DNA of 64,000 nt from Apteryx mantelli. Taxonomy: Eukaryota; Chordata; Aves; Apterygiformes; Apterygidae. Numbering within the stretch: position 1 is the first letter of the stretch; each line of letters starts with the position of its first letter. The notes beneath the pieces are model-generated. The model ran no database searches. It was not told the DNA's origin and saw nothing but the letters and a program-made list of their open reading frames with translations. Both the position numbers and the translations under genes were made by a program. Location: positions 20,799,207 to 20,863,206 of the forward strand of contig NC_089983.1 of the NCBI RefSeq assembly GCF_036417845.1, read 5' to 3'. Positions 36,010 to 50,174 of the stretch are shown in pieces.

Positions 36010-39000
36010 TTCTTTTTCAAATAGGAAGATACAGTATTGTCTCTAAAAAGATATATTTCTTTTAAGCTCTTTGGGGAAGTGGAGAAGGTTGCTGGTGTGC
36101 TGTTTTTATAAGATTATACCTTCGGAGCTATTTTTAGGGCTGATTGGCAAAGCCCAGTAGTGTCAATTGCAATCACAGAAGCAAGTTTCTAAGCTCAGCA
36201 GATAATTATACTTCAGTAAAACAAATCTTTGCTGTAAAAAGATGCCACCCTTTTCTCCACCACCTCTCTGTACTTAAGACCGTTTGAATCTTCTGGCCAT
36301 TTACACTCTGAGAGGAGATGTTTCTTGCAAAAATGACTCCATGTTTCTGCATTTGTTAGTGTTTCTGGTATACATTGTTTAAAAAAGTAGTCTATATAAA
36401 CAGGACAAATTAAATACAGCCTGCAGTACTCGTCTGTCCTAGCAATTGTTTTAATGCATTACAGTTGCTGGAAAACTGCACAAGTTATGTTTCCAATGTT
36501 CCTCCAGCTGTCTTCTGACAACCATGCAGTGATGATGTTTCAGCTCTTTTGTTGGGATCTCACCCAAAATTTCCATAATGCTCTTCTGGCCTTTGCTGGC
36601 ATTTCTCTGAGACTTTTCCTTACTAGTTTGGCCCTCCTTTGCTCTCTCTTGAGGTGATTCAGTCTTTAAATGTGACCCCTTTTCACACCACCTTTATTTT
36701 TGAGGTGTTTGATTCAGCTCTGGGCATGTCACGATTTAGTGACATTAGTGAAATTGCTAGGAACCCCGAAACATAACCATACTGTGTATTTTTTTTATAC
36801 CTCATCATATTTTCATTTTCGTAGGTTTGATTTTTTGTGTGTGTGGTTTTTTTGTTGTTTTTTTCCCTCTCCCCGCAAACCCTGCATCTTTAATGGGGCT
36901 TCCTGCTTCTTCAGCTGATCTGTTTTCATGGAGGCCATGAATACAGGAGGGAGCCGTAGTGCTAAATGTTTGGGGTGGGATGCAGTGTTCCAGCAGGCAG
37001 GCGTCTGCTGCTGCTCTAGAGGCTCACCTGGCTGGTGGCTGCCACGGTGTGGCATGTGCTGGAGGCCTCAGTGGCCACCTTTGGCTGATGTCTGCTGTAC
37101 CCTCAGGGAATTTCAGAGGGCCCTGGGAGTCCATATGCAGACAACTAAACCGAGCCTTTGGTCTTGATCTCTCTCTCTAAACCATTACACGTATGAATAA
37201 CACTTTCCAGGCATGTGAGGAATAATGCTGGCAAGATTCAGCACATACATAGTTATATTTGTGTGTTGGCAGTTTGGTACTTTGAGTTAAGTGGAGTTAA
37301 TATTAGGGATCAATTATGCTACTAGCAGTTTGTAGAATAACCAAAATGAGAACCAGTGGTTTTATTTCAAATTCTTTTGCATTTTCTGCAATATTCGTAT
37401 GTAATGTTGGCCTTTTCCTATTATAGAAGATTAATTAATATGAAAGGTTTACTATTTCCACTACACCAACACATGCTGTGAACGTCCCCAGTGTATTGTT
37501 TGAACAGAAAAACTGTTAATGATATAGGTATTTAAAAAGCTAAAATTATCCTCTGAAGTTAACACCCTTTCAGTTCTATTGTTTTGTTTTCAGTGCAGAG
37601 ATTTGAGAAAACCTTAGTGTATTAGGACAATTGTAAATAAGTTTCCCCAACCAAAAAGACTGTAAAGTTTGTTTTTTCAAAGTGACTCTTATTTTGAAAG
37701 AGCACTTCAAAATCTAAATGAGGACCTAAATCTTGTATCTGCAGCTTTTTTGAATTGATATTTGCTCATGATAAATATCAGATACTAGTTTATGAATCTC
37801 CTGCAGTGTAATATGGTTGTCTAGCTCTTATGTATATTAGGCATAATATGCTAATATAAGCTATATTCTATTTTTCATTGCAATGTTTTTCACATCTATA
37901 ACCATGAAAAAAAATTTTTTTTTTTTTAAGTAATAATACTTTTCTTATAGTTCTTGTCTTTTCTTATCTTTCTTGTTCTCTGGCACATGTTTAACAGGTA
38001 AGCTTACATCTTTGCAATAGTTCATTCGGGCACTATAATCGTATCACGGAAGTTGGAGAATACCATGAGTTTGGTGCTGTCACCAGGTTATTGCTTTAAA
38101 AATCAAGAATCATTTAAAAATAATGTATTTCAGTTCTTTTATTTTGTCTGGGGTGCTGTGGAGGTGCATTCAGTGGATTCCCTTCAGTCGCAATGTCTTG
38201 ATTGACAGCTGTGATTGTTGCATGATTATGTATCTAGGCATAGGAAATTTTTGATTCTTCATGAGGCTGTATGGGAGTAATGAAGGTATCATGAAAGTCA
38301 GTGTGACTATAATTGCCAGATTGTTACAACTGTGAATTTAAATCAGCTTTATTGGTGCCTGTATATTGCACTGTTATTTGTTATTGTGACTGTTATTTAC
38401 TGGAACATAGCATTAGTGATTCATTACAAGATAGCTAGCCCTGAATATCAGTTGAAAATTGCAGTTAGTACACAATGTGAAGGTATAGTCATTTGGTTAT
38501 CAAGAGCTCATTACCTAAGTCATGATTAAGATGGCTGAAAAAAATGCCATCTACATCACTATTATATGCAACTGAAAACACTACTATTGCTTTATAGTGA
38601 ATTCAGGCAATTTAAACTCACTAGGTGTCATGACTGTAGATCACATCCTGATCAGTCAATGTGGATAATGCATTAGACATATATGAGTGGGTTTTTTTTA
38701 ATTAAGTAAGCATAATTATGACTTCACTAGCATCTTTTTAGGAGCATTTATCTGTTAACCAAGGGCCAACTGATTATTTACAAAGTAAAATTCATAACAG
38801 CTTGATATGAGTAAGTAAAATTGTATAGTCATAATTTTTGCAGACAGTAACAAGCAAGAAAAATACAATACTTTTTTTTTGTGGATTGGTTAAGAAACAT
38901 TAAAATAGCTGGAATCGAAGAAAATAGTCTAAGGAAGGTCAGAGAACAGAGGGGACTCTGTTGCAGCAGCAATTGTCAGTAATGTAAAAGAGGATCCTGT

Positions 39001-42000
39001 TTTGGATTCTGTTTGTCTGACCAATTTGAGAAATAATGTATCAGACAAAGACAATAGAATAAAAGCGCTTAATGTTGTAATGCTGAAGTTAATCTTCCAG
39101 TAGGGGACACAGCATGAAGCACTGGTAAACACTGCTGGCTTGGGAAAAATAATTTTGTAAATCCACAATTTCATGTTGTTATCTAGGATCCATGAGGATT
39201 AATACTCTAGGAGACAGACACTTCTGTACTCCAGGCCTCCTTTTATAAATATTCCCAGCCAGGGTTGAAATGGTTCAGTGTCTCTTAATTGTTGCTTAAA
39301 TATGTAATAGGCCTTCTTATTAAAACAAAAATAAGTTTGTAGGCACCCTTTCTTGAATCCAAATTAGGGGAAAAAAGTACCCAAAAGGTGTATCAGTTTA
39401 TCACATTACTAAAAACCAGAAAATAATGCTGTACTCTGGGAATCTTCTGTGATACTTTTCAGCATTTGAACGTAGTAGAACTGGGCTATGCTATGAAGAT
39501 AGTGTGAAACACCTCTCCAGTCCACCTCCCTACATTTTACTATTTCTGTAGCTTTAGATACCTTATATTATTTTCACAGATAGTTGAAGCTGATTGCTCT
39601 AATCAATAGTTGTTGTTTTCCTTAATTTAATTTTTTTGTAGATAGGGTTGTTAAATTACTGATTGTAAGTTGTTTGCAGCTTATTAGGAAAATGCATAGG
39701 ACTATGGCTCACCATCCTTGCTGAGGGCCCTCTCGCTATAAAGGATGGTTGGGAATCTCCTGCTTCTGGCTGTCACTTTTCCCGAGTGCAGCCTCCCAGT
39801 CAGACTATAGGGGAGGCCCCATATAGGGGAGACCCATACGAAGTCCCACGGCAAAGGAGGGAGGGCTGCGATCAGCCTGAATGAACTGCGCTGGTAATAG
39901 CAGCTTGGTGCTGGACACCTTCCTTCCCGAACAGTCAGAAGGCCTGTGGGCAAACTGACTGCACGTATAAAGATTGCCTGCACAGCAAATATACAGTAAG
40001 ACCTGCTCAGTAGGAAGCAAAAGCCTCGGTGCCATTATCATGTTCTCTTGTCACTGGAACCAGCGTGTGGTCTGTGGAGACACTGGCAGTCATTGGGTTG
40101 TCCTGTGGATTTAAGGAACTGACTTCAGATTCTCATCTAGAAAAAAAAAGGGTTGTATGTTCTGACAGAGCACAAGGGAAGGGAATGTGTATTTTATTTT
40201 TTGTGCTTTGTAGTGCTTGCTTTGTGTGTTAGAATTATTTTGTGTTGTCACTGTAGCCATTACATATTATTTTTAATTGACACTTGATCTATTTCAACAA
40301 TGATAAATTGCTTAAATATACTTTTTGGTATTAAAGTTGTTTTTAAATGTGGCATTTTAAAAACAGAGCTTAAGACTATGTTTGGATTACCATTAAAATT
40401 GGTTTTAATTACTTCTTTTATCCATGTTAAATATACAATAAGTAGAGTATGAAAGACTGCAGACTTCTATCACTGCCTCGCTGTTGCACAAGAAAAGGTT
40501 GCTGGTCGTGTCTGCCACTGGTGATATTTATTACCTTTTCCTGAAATATTACTGTGCTATTTGGAAGCTGTGATAAAACAAGTTACAAGTTATAGGATCA
40601 TCACAAAATAATTCATATATTGCTTGTGATAATTTTCCTTGCTGTAATCTTTGGGGTGGGTGTTTAGAATGGGTAGCAAGAGATAAGAAGGATTGAGCTG
40701 GTCTCAGCAGATCACTTTAGGTAACAATTAGCTCTTGGTAACAGTGTCCAAACTATACCCTGAGAACAGACTTTGGGTCTGAGACGATCTTACAAAAACG
40801 TAAGTGCAGTTATAGATGAAAGACTGGTGTAGAAAATAAATGACTGATAATTTCTTAGCAGAAATAGTGGATTATATTTTCCTGAAGTTTCATTTGTCTG
40901 GGTTTTCTCTTACTTTGGACAAGGACTTCTCTCTATTTGCAGTCCCTTTGATGACAGTTCCTACATAGGATAGCAAATTCATTGCTAAGTGGATATTTAA
41001 ACCTCAGACATGACCCCGCAGGCGGTGTGGTGATGGGCAAGTCACTTAAATTCTGTGTTGGGTTCTCTCAGACACATGAGGGAGTTTATTGCTTATATCC
41101 TTCAAAATGGTTTTCAGATTTACTTGCAGGTTTTTGTAGGCCTCTCTGAAACTATAAATCAGAGTAGACTGATTCTGAACACTCCACTTCTTGCTGGTAT
41201 TCTCTCCTATAGAGAATAAAAATCATATATGTAGTAGTAGCTGAAAGACACTTAGTTTCGCAGGACTGTCTGTCAGACATGAAACTGGTTACATGTTACT
41301 CTTACAGTAGATATCTCATGAAGAGCCAGCTATTGCTTCAGCGTTCCTTCACAGACCTCCCACCAAAGTTAGCAGCTGACTGTAAAGTATCAGAATCAGT
41401 ATGTTTTAACTATCTTACTCCCATCCTCCCTTTGTGTTCTTCCTCAGTGCCTCTCTCTGACATTAAAGGAAAAACTATGTACATATTTTGAAGAGTTTTT
41501 TTGATTTGTTTCTTGTTTTTAGAACTGAACCCATTTTTTGCACACTGTAATCATTCTACATCCGGTAGCACTTTATAGTTTCAGTAGCTGATTTGGCGCC
41601 TGCATTAGGATCAGTTTGAATTTCCCATCAGTTCAATGGCCTGATTTTCAACAGATGTTTTAGGGTCATCCTCATGGTAATATCTGACCCTCCGAGGTGA
41701 CTCGCCAAGTGGGGTTCAGAGTTCAGATGTCTGGGCGATGGCCACTTTAGATTTAAAGTTTTCATATTCCTTAAGAACACTTGTTTTGTCAAAGGCTTAT
41801 TTCTCTTCTCCATAACCTTCTAAAGTGATGTAATGAGACAGAGCCTGAGGATCAATAATGACTTCAAAGGTAGAAGTTGTCTGATAGCAACATCCTGGAA
41901 ATGAACTTAGTCTAGTGGTTGCAAATGCTACTTATTGAAATCTGAATATCTCACAGAGTTCAAATTTGGGAGATGATGTCTTTTAGAATAGGCCAAACCA

Positions 42001-45000
42001 AATGAAGCCAAACTTGTCAGTGTCACTCTTGATCAGAGTCTGTCTCTAATACGTGTTACACTGCTCAGATGAAGCAAAAAGTGCTCCACTATCCACTGGA
42101 CTGTTAAAGAAGTTAAAGCTGTTAAAGAAGCTACCATATTTATTTCTCTGCACTATCCTCATCATTGAGCAGTTATAAAATATGCTAGTTCAGTACTTGC
42201 TTTCTAATACTGTCCTGAGAATGGAAAATATCTTTACTGTAAAAACTGCAAGTTTTATTCCTGCAAATTTTGATTTAGTTTGAGAAATCTGGAGATGTTA
42301 GAGCAATGAGAAGTTATGTCATGAAATGTCATTTATTCTTTGTATGCTGTAGACCTGCAGCAATAACCAAGTATTTTTATTTCTGTAGGAATAACTTAAA
42401 AGGTCAGTAGAGCACATTTCTCTTATTCACTTACCAGTAAGACTTGCATTCAGTTAAGAATTAGTACAGAAATTTTGTGTGTGCTCTTGGCCCAGTTATG
42501 CATCTCAGTGATAAAGCATGTGATAGTTCTTTTGGAAGAAAAGATAGCTGCTTGCAGTTTCTGCAGAGAACAGTGTTATTTTGCCACTATATATGCTGAT
42601 TAATTCAGAATATCACATTCATTACCTGCTGCGTTTCAGCACATATCCTGCTCTATCAACAGCAGGAGGAAGCCAATGCAGGAGAAATCTGCTCTTCACC
42701 AAAGGAAGCCTGGCATAAACTACCTTGATGGAAATAAATGCAGGCGATTTTTTGTTTGTTTGTTTCTGAGTGGTTCCCTCACATGGAAGCAGTTGGGCGA
42801 TGTTGTTTCTGTTGGCTCTAGCACTGTCAAGGACATTGATGATGAAAGTTTTATACTGTTTTTCACCCATTGCTTGGAAATTTGTCTCCCTTCCCCCCCA
42901 CCCGCCCCCAACCCAAATCCCTGCCAAGCCAGCAGCTGTGAACAACATTTGTCAGCAAAAGGAATCTGAAGTTTTGCACGCTCTGTGGAACAGGATACAC
43001 AAATACAACTTTGAGCAGGGGAACAGTTGAGAGACACAAATTCACACCCTTTGAATAAAATGTGTGTATGAAATGGATGAGCCTTTTAAGGTGTCATGTA
43101 AGTTATAATGTGTAGAAGAGAATGGAAGAATGCAACCAAAGATTATTTTTTCATAATGACTTCTGGTACTGCAGTCTGAAAAATGTTAGAGTAATGCCTC
43201 AGAGTTTAATGCCCAAGCTTTTCTATTACTGTCAATTAGCAAACCTCCTGAATAGGAGTACTGTAATTGCTTCTGAGACCCTGGCACACCAATGGCAAGA
43301 ACTGGTCTGTAGAGTTACAAACTTGGTCGAATGTGTCATAATTTTATTTTGGTAGACATTTATCCTTATCAGAGATTCCCATAGAATTCCACTAATTTTA
43401 TTTCTACCAGGGATTATTTTTAATAGAAGAGAGGGAAATCAGTGTGAGAATTTTGTTTTGTTTTGTTTTCCTCCAGGAAAATAAATGAAGGATGTGTGTG
43501 TGCAGAAAATATGCACACCTATATTAAGGCTATCTAATATTTTCCATGCTTGTAATGGAAATTTTCAGTTGCTTGCAATTTTGACAAGCTTTAGCTGACA
43601 ATTTCCATGACAAGTCTCTGCATTTATATTATTATTATTATTTTTATATTTGAAGAGGGGGACAATGTGCTTATATGTGTAAACAACATATAAATAGCAT
43701 TTATACGTAGTTTATGACTAGAATAGCTGTGGTGGGCTTCCCATTCTTCTGTGATGTGGTTATAGTGCTTGTAATGTTTAGTTATTACATTTGGAATGTG
43801 ATATTTCATCTTCATCAAATACCTTGTCCAAGTGAGAGTTGAGTTTATCAAAGTTGTGATTTTGTGTCTGATTTATATAATGTTTGTAATGTTCATAGTT
43901 AATATTTTTATTTGAGTTTGCATTCAGGTAAGACAGGCTGCAATAGTGCAAAAGGATATGGAAAAGTCTGTTTGTAATTAAAGGAACACTAACTGGGCTT
44001 TAGGGACTGTGTGTAAGATACACTAGTCTTTCCCACGGCCACACCCTGAGCCTATGATCTTTGACTGAATTCATGGAAACATTCAGACTGCTTCCTACAG
44101 ATTGCAGCTGGCTCTGTCTATAAAATCTCTGCTTTACAAAGAGCAGAGGATTTTGTGTGATAACATGCAATGATACATTTCATTCTGCTGCAGTGTTACT
44201 ATACAGCTATGTGAAACAGATGAAATGCATCAAAAAAAGACCGCAACACGCTATGTTGCATGCCCTTGCAAATAATACTGAAATGCTAGTAATAGTCTTC
44301 CTTGCAGTTCTCATTCTGAGGACAGTGAAATAGTGCAGTTCTTGAGCATCAAATATGCATACAGCTTGCAGACTGCATGCCAGCCAAACTGTTAGAAGAC
44401 TCACCAGCTGCTTTTGCTATTTCAAACTTTTAACATCTTTCCAACAGTATAATCTCTGCAAGTGGAATTTTTCAATGGCACAGCATCTCCTTCCTATTAA
44501 CACCATGAAAACATAATATGATGGCAACTGAAATGTAAGAACTGTTAGACCTGGGGCTCATTCAGTACATTATCCAGTTTCCAACAGTTGCTAATATCTG
44601 GTAGTTGAAAGAAAGAAATAAGATTTTTGCCAAAGACAATTAATGGAAAAATGTGCAAATTAGGAAAGGGTTTCTTCATTTTTTCAGATATGGATTGACT
44701 TCTGCACTTTCAAGGGGAAGAAATCTTACTTAAGTGGCATCTCAAAGAAGATTTCAAAATGTATTATTTCAGTCAGAGGTGAAGATGTTCTGTATTCAGA
44801 TGCTCCCTGTATTCAGACAGATGGGCTATCCTCATGACAAAGAGACTGGTAAAACTAAGTGTGCAGTGTCAAAGAGAACTGATAAAGGTCACCGTGGAAA
44901 TAGTTTCTAGTTAGTTGAATTTGACTTTAGATGTCAAAACAGTCGTCACTGCCTTTTTGGTGACTGTACCTAACAGAACAAAAGTTTTGAGCATCACAAG

Positions 45001-47228
45001 TTTATACTGGTGCGTGTTTCTAGTTTTACAAGTCTAAAGTTCTCCATGTACATTTTCAAATCAGAGTGAAGAACATGTAGGGCAGGTACCATAAGAGAGG
45101 TTAGTGTAGTCACATGGTAGTGGATTGCTTCCTGTTCAAAGAATCACACTTCTCATTTTAAGATGATTATTGATTATTACTATGATCCTGTAATTCATTT
45201 TTACAATAACAGTAACCCTAGCAAAACAAGCGTTTCTTTGCTCCTAGGAGCTTGAAGCACTGTCAGAGTTGTGCTCGTGTGAATATTGTGGGTGTGGAAG
45301 GGTGTGGATGAAGCTGAAGGGAATTCCCATTTAGAAGACTTTGAAATGTTCATGAATGATATTTTCTTCTCTTTGTCAACACTATTGTTAAATCAAGATT
45401 ATTAGAAAATGATGTTAATGTAAAATGCTGTTGGCTGTAACAATATCTTGGTACGTGCCTTCACTTGAAGGATTTGTATATAGACAGTAGAAAAACCCTT
45501 TATCACCGTCGACGTTATAGCTACCTTGAGGAGATTTTTACAGCTAATCTGTGAGGAGGAGAATTATTACTGTATGTAAAAAGCCTTGGTTATAAATCTG
45601 GCATCGTTGTGTTCTTAATCTGCTTTTTGAGTATGTACATCCATTCTTTTCTGTCATTAGAAAACATCCACAAGTCCTTTGCTCAGCTTCACTGTACTGA
45701 GTATAGGCCCTGATTTTGGGAAGTTCTGTGTCCATGTGGGTCGCAAGAAGACACGCATGTACTGTTATGCAGCTAGGAATCATTGTTCAAGACTATGCAC
45801 TTTAAAAACATATAGAACGTAATTTATTTCCATACTGTTGGGATTAACTTTAACTACTTCTGATTTTTAACTTTGTTGAATCTAACAATCTCCTTTATGG
45901 CTAGCGTACTCTGTATAAACCCAGTAAAAATTTGCTGCTATAATTTTAGGAATACACAGATGAAAAAAGCATAGAACAGATGGGAAATAACTGTAGCTAA
46001 TTAAAAAGCAAAGAAGACACATCATACTTCAGACCAGTAGCATTCAAACGGTTGTTTTTGGCTTCTGCCTGGTCTTGGCTTTTGCTACAGGACCAATTAG
46101 TAGTTTTGATAGTTTAGCCCAGTGTAACTCAAAATGCCTAATATTCATAGGGGGAAATAGATCAGATCTTGTTGTTTCAACCTCTGGCATGTGAAATTTT
46201 AAATTTAAGAGGAAATGTTTTGAATTATGGTGACTTAGGTTGACGTAGTAAAAGGCTTTGAAGTAGCTGGTGGTTCTGTTTGTTTTGAATAAGTATACTG
46301 AACTGTATTTTTTTAAAGCTTTCTTGAATGTACTTGAAGTTTTTTGGAATAGTGAATGCATCAGAAATAGCCTGTGAGAGAAAATGGTGATATTTTGCAT
46401 GAAATTCCATCTGAAAGTTCATTTTCAGTCAGTCCAAAAATAATACTGGTGAAAAGAAAGCTGGTTTTAGTATTCTTAGATTCTTTGTATTATATTTAAA
46501 AAAGATTCTAACACAAAACCAAAAGACCGTAGTGCTTGACATTTGCATTGAGAGTTTATCTTTATTTCCTTCATCAATTCTGTTCAAGTCACTAAGCAAT
46601 AGTGACCTCAAAATTAGGACACGAGTCCTGATGCCGGGGTTCCAGCAGCACGGTGTTTATGCTGGCCTAAGTAGCTCTCTTTCCTGGCCACCTGCTCCCT
46701 TCCCGTACTGCTCTCAGTTGCTGGTGTGGCCTGATCCACCTAAAAATTAGTGACTTCATAAAACTTCATATTAAAAACAACTTTATAAAAACTTAATTTA
46801 TAGTTGAATCAGAGTATGTTTGTGTATATTTGTACGTAAATGCTCACGTTTGTAAAGGTTGATCTAGAAGAAACTGACCTAAATCCTATGTGTTTCATAG
46901 CATAGGTTTATCAACCAAACTGGGTTGGGAGTGGGGGATTAATGGGAGAAAAAGCTTGAGTAGTAAGATCTGAAGGAAGAGTCCTGATACATTTCGATTA
47001 ACCCATTCTTCCCTTTCCATTGCCTTGTTCTGACCTTGGGAAAATTTTTTGAGCTGTGGAAATACTGTTCTTGTAAAATTAGCATGTGCCAATGAAGAAA
47101 CAATAAAAAACTTTTAAAACTGGGCCAGTCAAGAAAATGACTTCATGCTGTAAACATTTTCGCAAAGAAACCTTTGGATCTCTTTTTGGTCATTTACTTG
47201 GTAAACAGCATCAGAGTCATTCAAATTT

Positions 47229-47248
47229 AAAAAAAAAAAAAAAAAAAA
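47229..47248. repeat. Poly-A run of 20
   Basis: Twenty consecutive A residues. I saw no retroposed sequence with target-site duplication directly upstream. Confidence 0.95.
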
Positions 47249-50147
47249 GGACTGAAAAGGGGTGCATAGAGCAGCACAGATTACTCTCTGCAGTCTGGAA
47301 GAAGCAGTGTCTGGAAAAAATAAAACTTCAAACATCTGACCAAGGGTTTCTATACAAGTCTTATGTGGTCTATTTGATGAATTCTTGAGTTCATATTGCC
47401 ATTGTTTTAATTTAGAACAGTAATGATTTTGCCTGAAGGTGGAAAAATGTCCTTTGGAGAAGGAGAGAGGTAAATATATCATATTTTTCACATACTTAAT
47501 TGCATGTCAGGTAACTATACTCCTTTAAAAAGATCCTTTTTTGAAAATAAATCCCATCTTTCCAGGTTAGTCTGTGCAGGAAAGAGGGAGCAGAGTGAGA
47601 GATCAGAGAGAGATGTTGGAGGAGAGAAAGCAAGCAAGCTGAGCGACCCTCTGCTTCAGAGCAGCCCATGCGGGGGGATGATGGCTCTAGAATAAACTTC
47701 CTGTTGCATTACTATCCCGTCTGTCAAACTGTACTGCTGCTAAATCACATGAGATATTTTTACAGGTAATTCTTTTGTTAACATCAACAAATGCAAGCTA
47801 AGGAAAGGAAGATGGAAAATATTTTTCTATTTTCTCTGAATTGATGTGTGTGGTAAAGGTTCTCAGTTCTCTCCTTTGGAGTCCTTAGCAAGGAAGTGAG
47901 TCATTAGTCACCTGTAAGGCGCAGCTAAGGGCTCCTCCCAGACCCTAAAATAACTAAGAAAACTTGTTCTCATTGTATCAGCTGTATGAATGTTGGTATT
48001 GCCTAGTTCAAATACTTGCAATATTCAGGCCATGAGGAACTGTAGAGGGAGACAGGAAGACAAAGCGAATCCTTGAAAATTTTCAGAGAATTGTTTCATA
48101 AAGCCCTCGCCTAAAACCTTAAGATGTTCACAGTTTTGAATATGCAGCTGGAATGAAGCAATAGAATTTGGGCCATGCAGGAAAATTCAACAACTCCGGT
48201 GTCATACTTATGATGATTTGCTATACTGTGTAACTGGCTGGATTTGAGGTCACCTTAGTAACACATCCCTATGAATTTTGAGGTTTGGCCCAGGAAGTTT
48301 TGGTGTGCATGTCTGTGGACATCTTGCTCCAGTTTCAATTGTGATTTATTTCCTTGAATGCATGATGAATATGGAGAGAAAAAAGGGTAATAGGGCATTA
48401 AAATACACCTAATAAGAAAACTGTTGGAGTTCTCCACGTTTTGCATAGCATGAATCCTGGAAAAGAGAACATGTCATGAGCAATCTCCTTCTATTTAAAA
48501 TAACACATTAGTTGGAACATCCTCGTTGAAACATAACAGTTACTTTGGAGGAAGAGAAATTTTACAAAAGTTTACTGAATATGTTTTTAACTACTTTTTA
48601 AAAATATAGCATAAAATTAGTATAATAGGAAGAAAGAGAAGTACCAGCACTAATCGTTATCAGTCAGACATTGGAATTCAATCTTCCATTATTCTGTTGT
48701 CATTGTTATTTCCTTTAATAATCTTTTCTACATCAATGTTTGATAGTGGTCACTCCAGCATTTTATAAGTAACGTTGTTCAGCACCCTTCCTTCTTGGTT
48801 TCTTCATGCTTGAATGAATGCTTCAGAACTTTAACACCATGTTTTAGAGAACGTTAAACTCCACTTGGTGAGTTTTGCCTAATGGCATATGTAGCTGTGT
48901 CCATAGATTTTAGACGTCAAGATACAGTCTGGGGTAAGGCGTGAAAGGGCAAAAAGGGTTAAGCTAATAAAGAAAGCATGACATATTCCTCAACAGAATG
49001 ATTGACAAATAGCACTCGCTGAAAAACCTGGAGGCATTAATAACTATGATCTGTTTGATCTCACTCTTGTATCCCTGAGAATAATCCATGGAATTTAAAC
49101 TTCGGTCTGTTGACAAAGATTTGCTTTGCCAGACTCACAGGTGCCTTTTTGTAGCAACTTTATTTAACAACTAGTTCCTCAAGAAGGTAAGCATTTTGGG
49201 TATTATTATTACTGTATAAGAGAAGAATTCTAAAAAAAAATACTGTTGTTTAAAATATATAAGTAATGTGGGAAATATTATCCTACCTTTTTTGTATTTT
49301 GATAAAATATGCAAAAATATGTTACTGGGGAACTGATTTCTGCAGTACAACTTATTTTATGAGAGCTGGCAGCTTCTGCTACTTCGTTAAAGTTATACTA
49401 TATTGCTCTATATCAGACTGTGATAGATGCTTCTCTTTAGAAAAGAAAATAATCAGTACTGTTGGCAGAAAATACTGTAACTGAGAGAACACTGTGAAAT
49501 GAAAGTGTGGAGTTTTGTGTCTCTTATTTACCCTAAATAATTTTACCTTGTCTTTCATATTTTTAACATGCATATATTTTTAACTTTATGCATTTATTTG
49601 GCACAGTCTGATATCCCTGTAAACAATACTGCTGAATTGTAACTTCGTAATCCCTGGGTTCTTGCCTGCCTTCCACATGCAATTGCAGCACTTCCTACCA
49701 CTGGCTTCATAAGTTCTTAAGTCAATAGAAAGCTGATCCCGTTTGAGAGGGAGGAGTAGAGCCAACATAATGAAGAGGAAAGGCTTTGGAAGCACAGAGG
49801 TCAAGACAAGGCCTGTCTAGCTAAGAGCAAGGAGGAAATATCCTTGTATTTCTAGAAGCTATAGTTCAATATACTAGAATAAGTAGGCACACACTTCTTC
49901 ATTTTCTTCAGTTCTGCATATGTGATGACGAATACACAGATATGCACTGGATTACCTTTTATCAGTGGAAATCCTGCCAGCACAGCCCCAAAGAGCCAGA
50001 GCTGGTGTGGTGGACAAAGACATCTTAGCTCTGCAGTCTGTTATGTGCAGAGAAGCAATGTTGCCCAAGAGCAGAAATTGCTAAAAGTTGCAGGGGAAGA
50101 ACCTTGTGGAGGTTTTCCTCCTCCAGTCTCTTATCCTGAGGGTTTTG

Positions 50148-50174
50148 GTGTGTGTGTGTGTGCGCACACGTGCA
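50148..50174. repeat. (TG)n run passing into GCGCACACGTGCA
   Basis: This 27 bp run alternates purine and pyrimidine strictly: GTGTGTGT, then GCGCACACG, then TGCA. It is prone to left-handed DNA and partly self-complementary. Confidence 0.92.

Noticed and set aside
42622..43045. Cluster of overlapping frames of 60-108 codons on both strands
   Set aside because: Mutually overlapping frames without domains, caused by a local lack of stops around a C-rich stretch.
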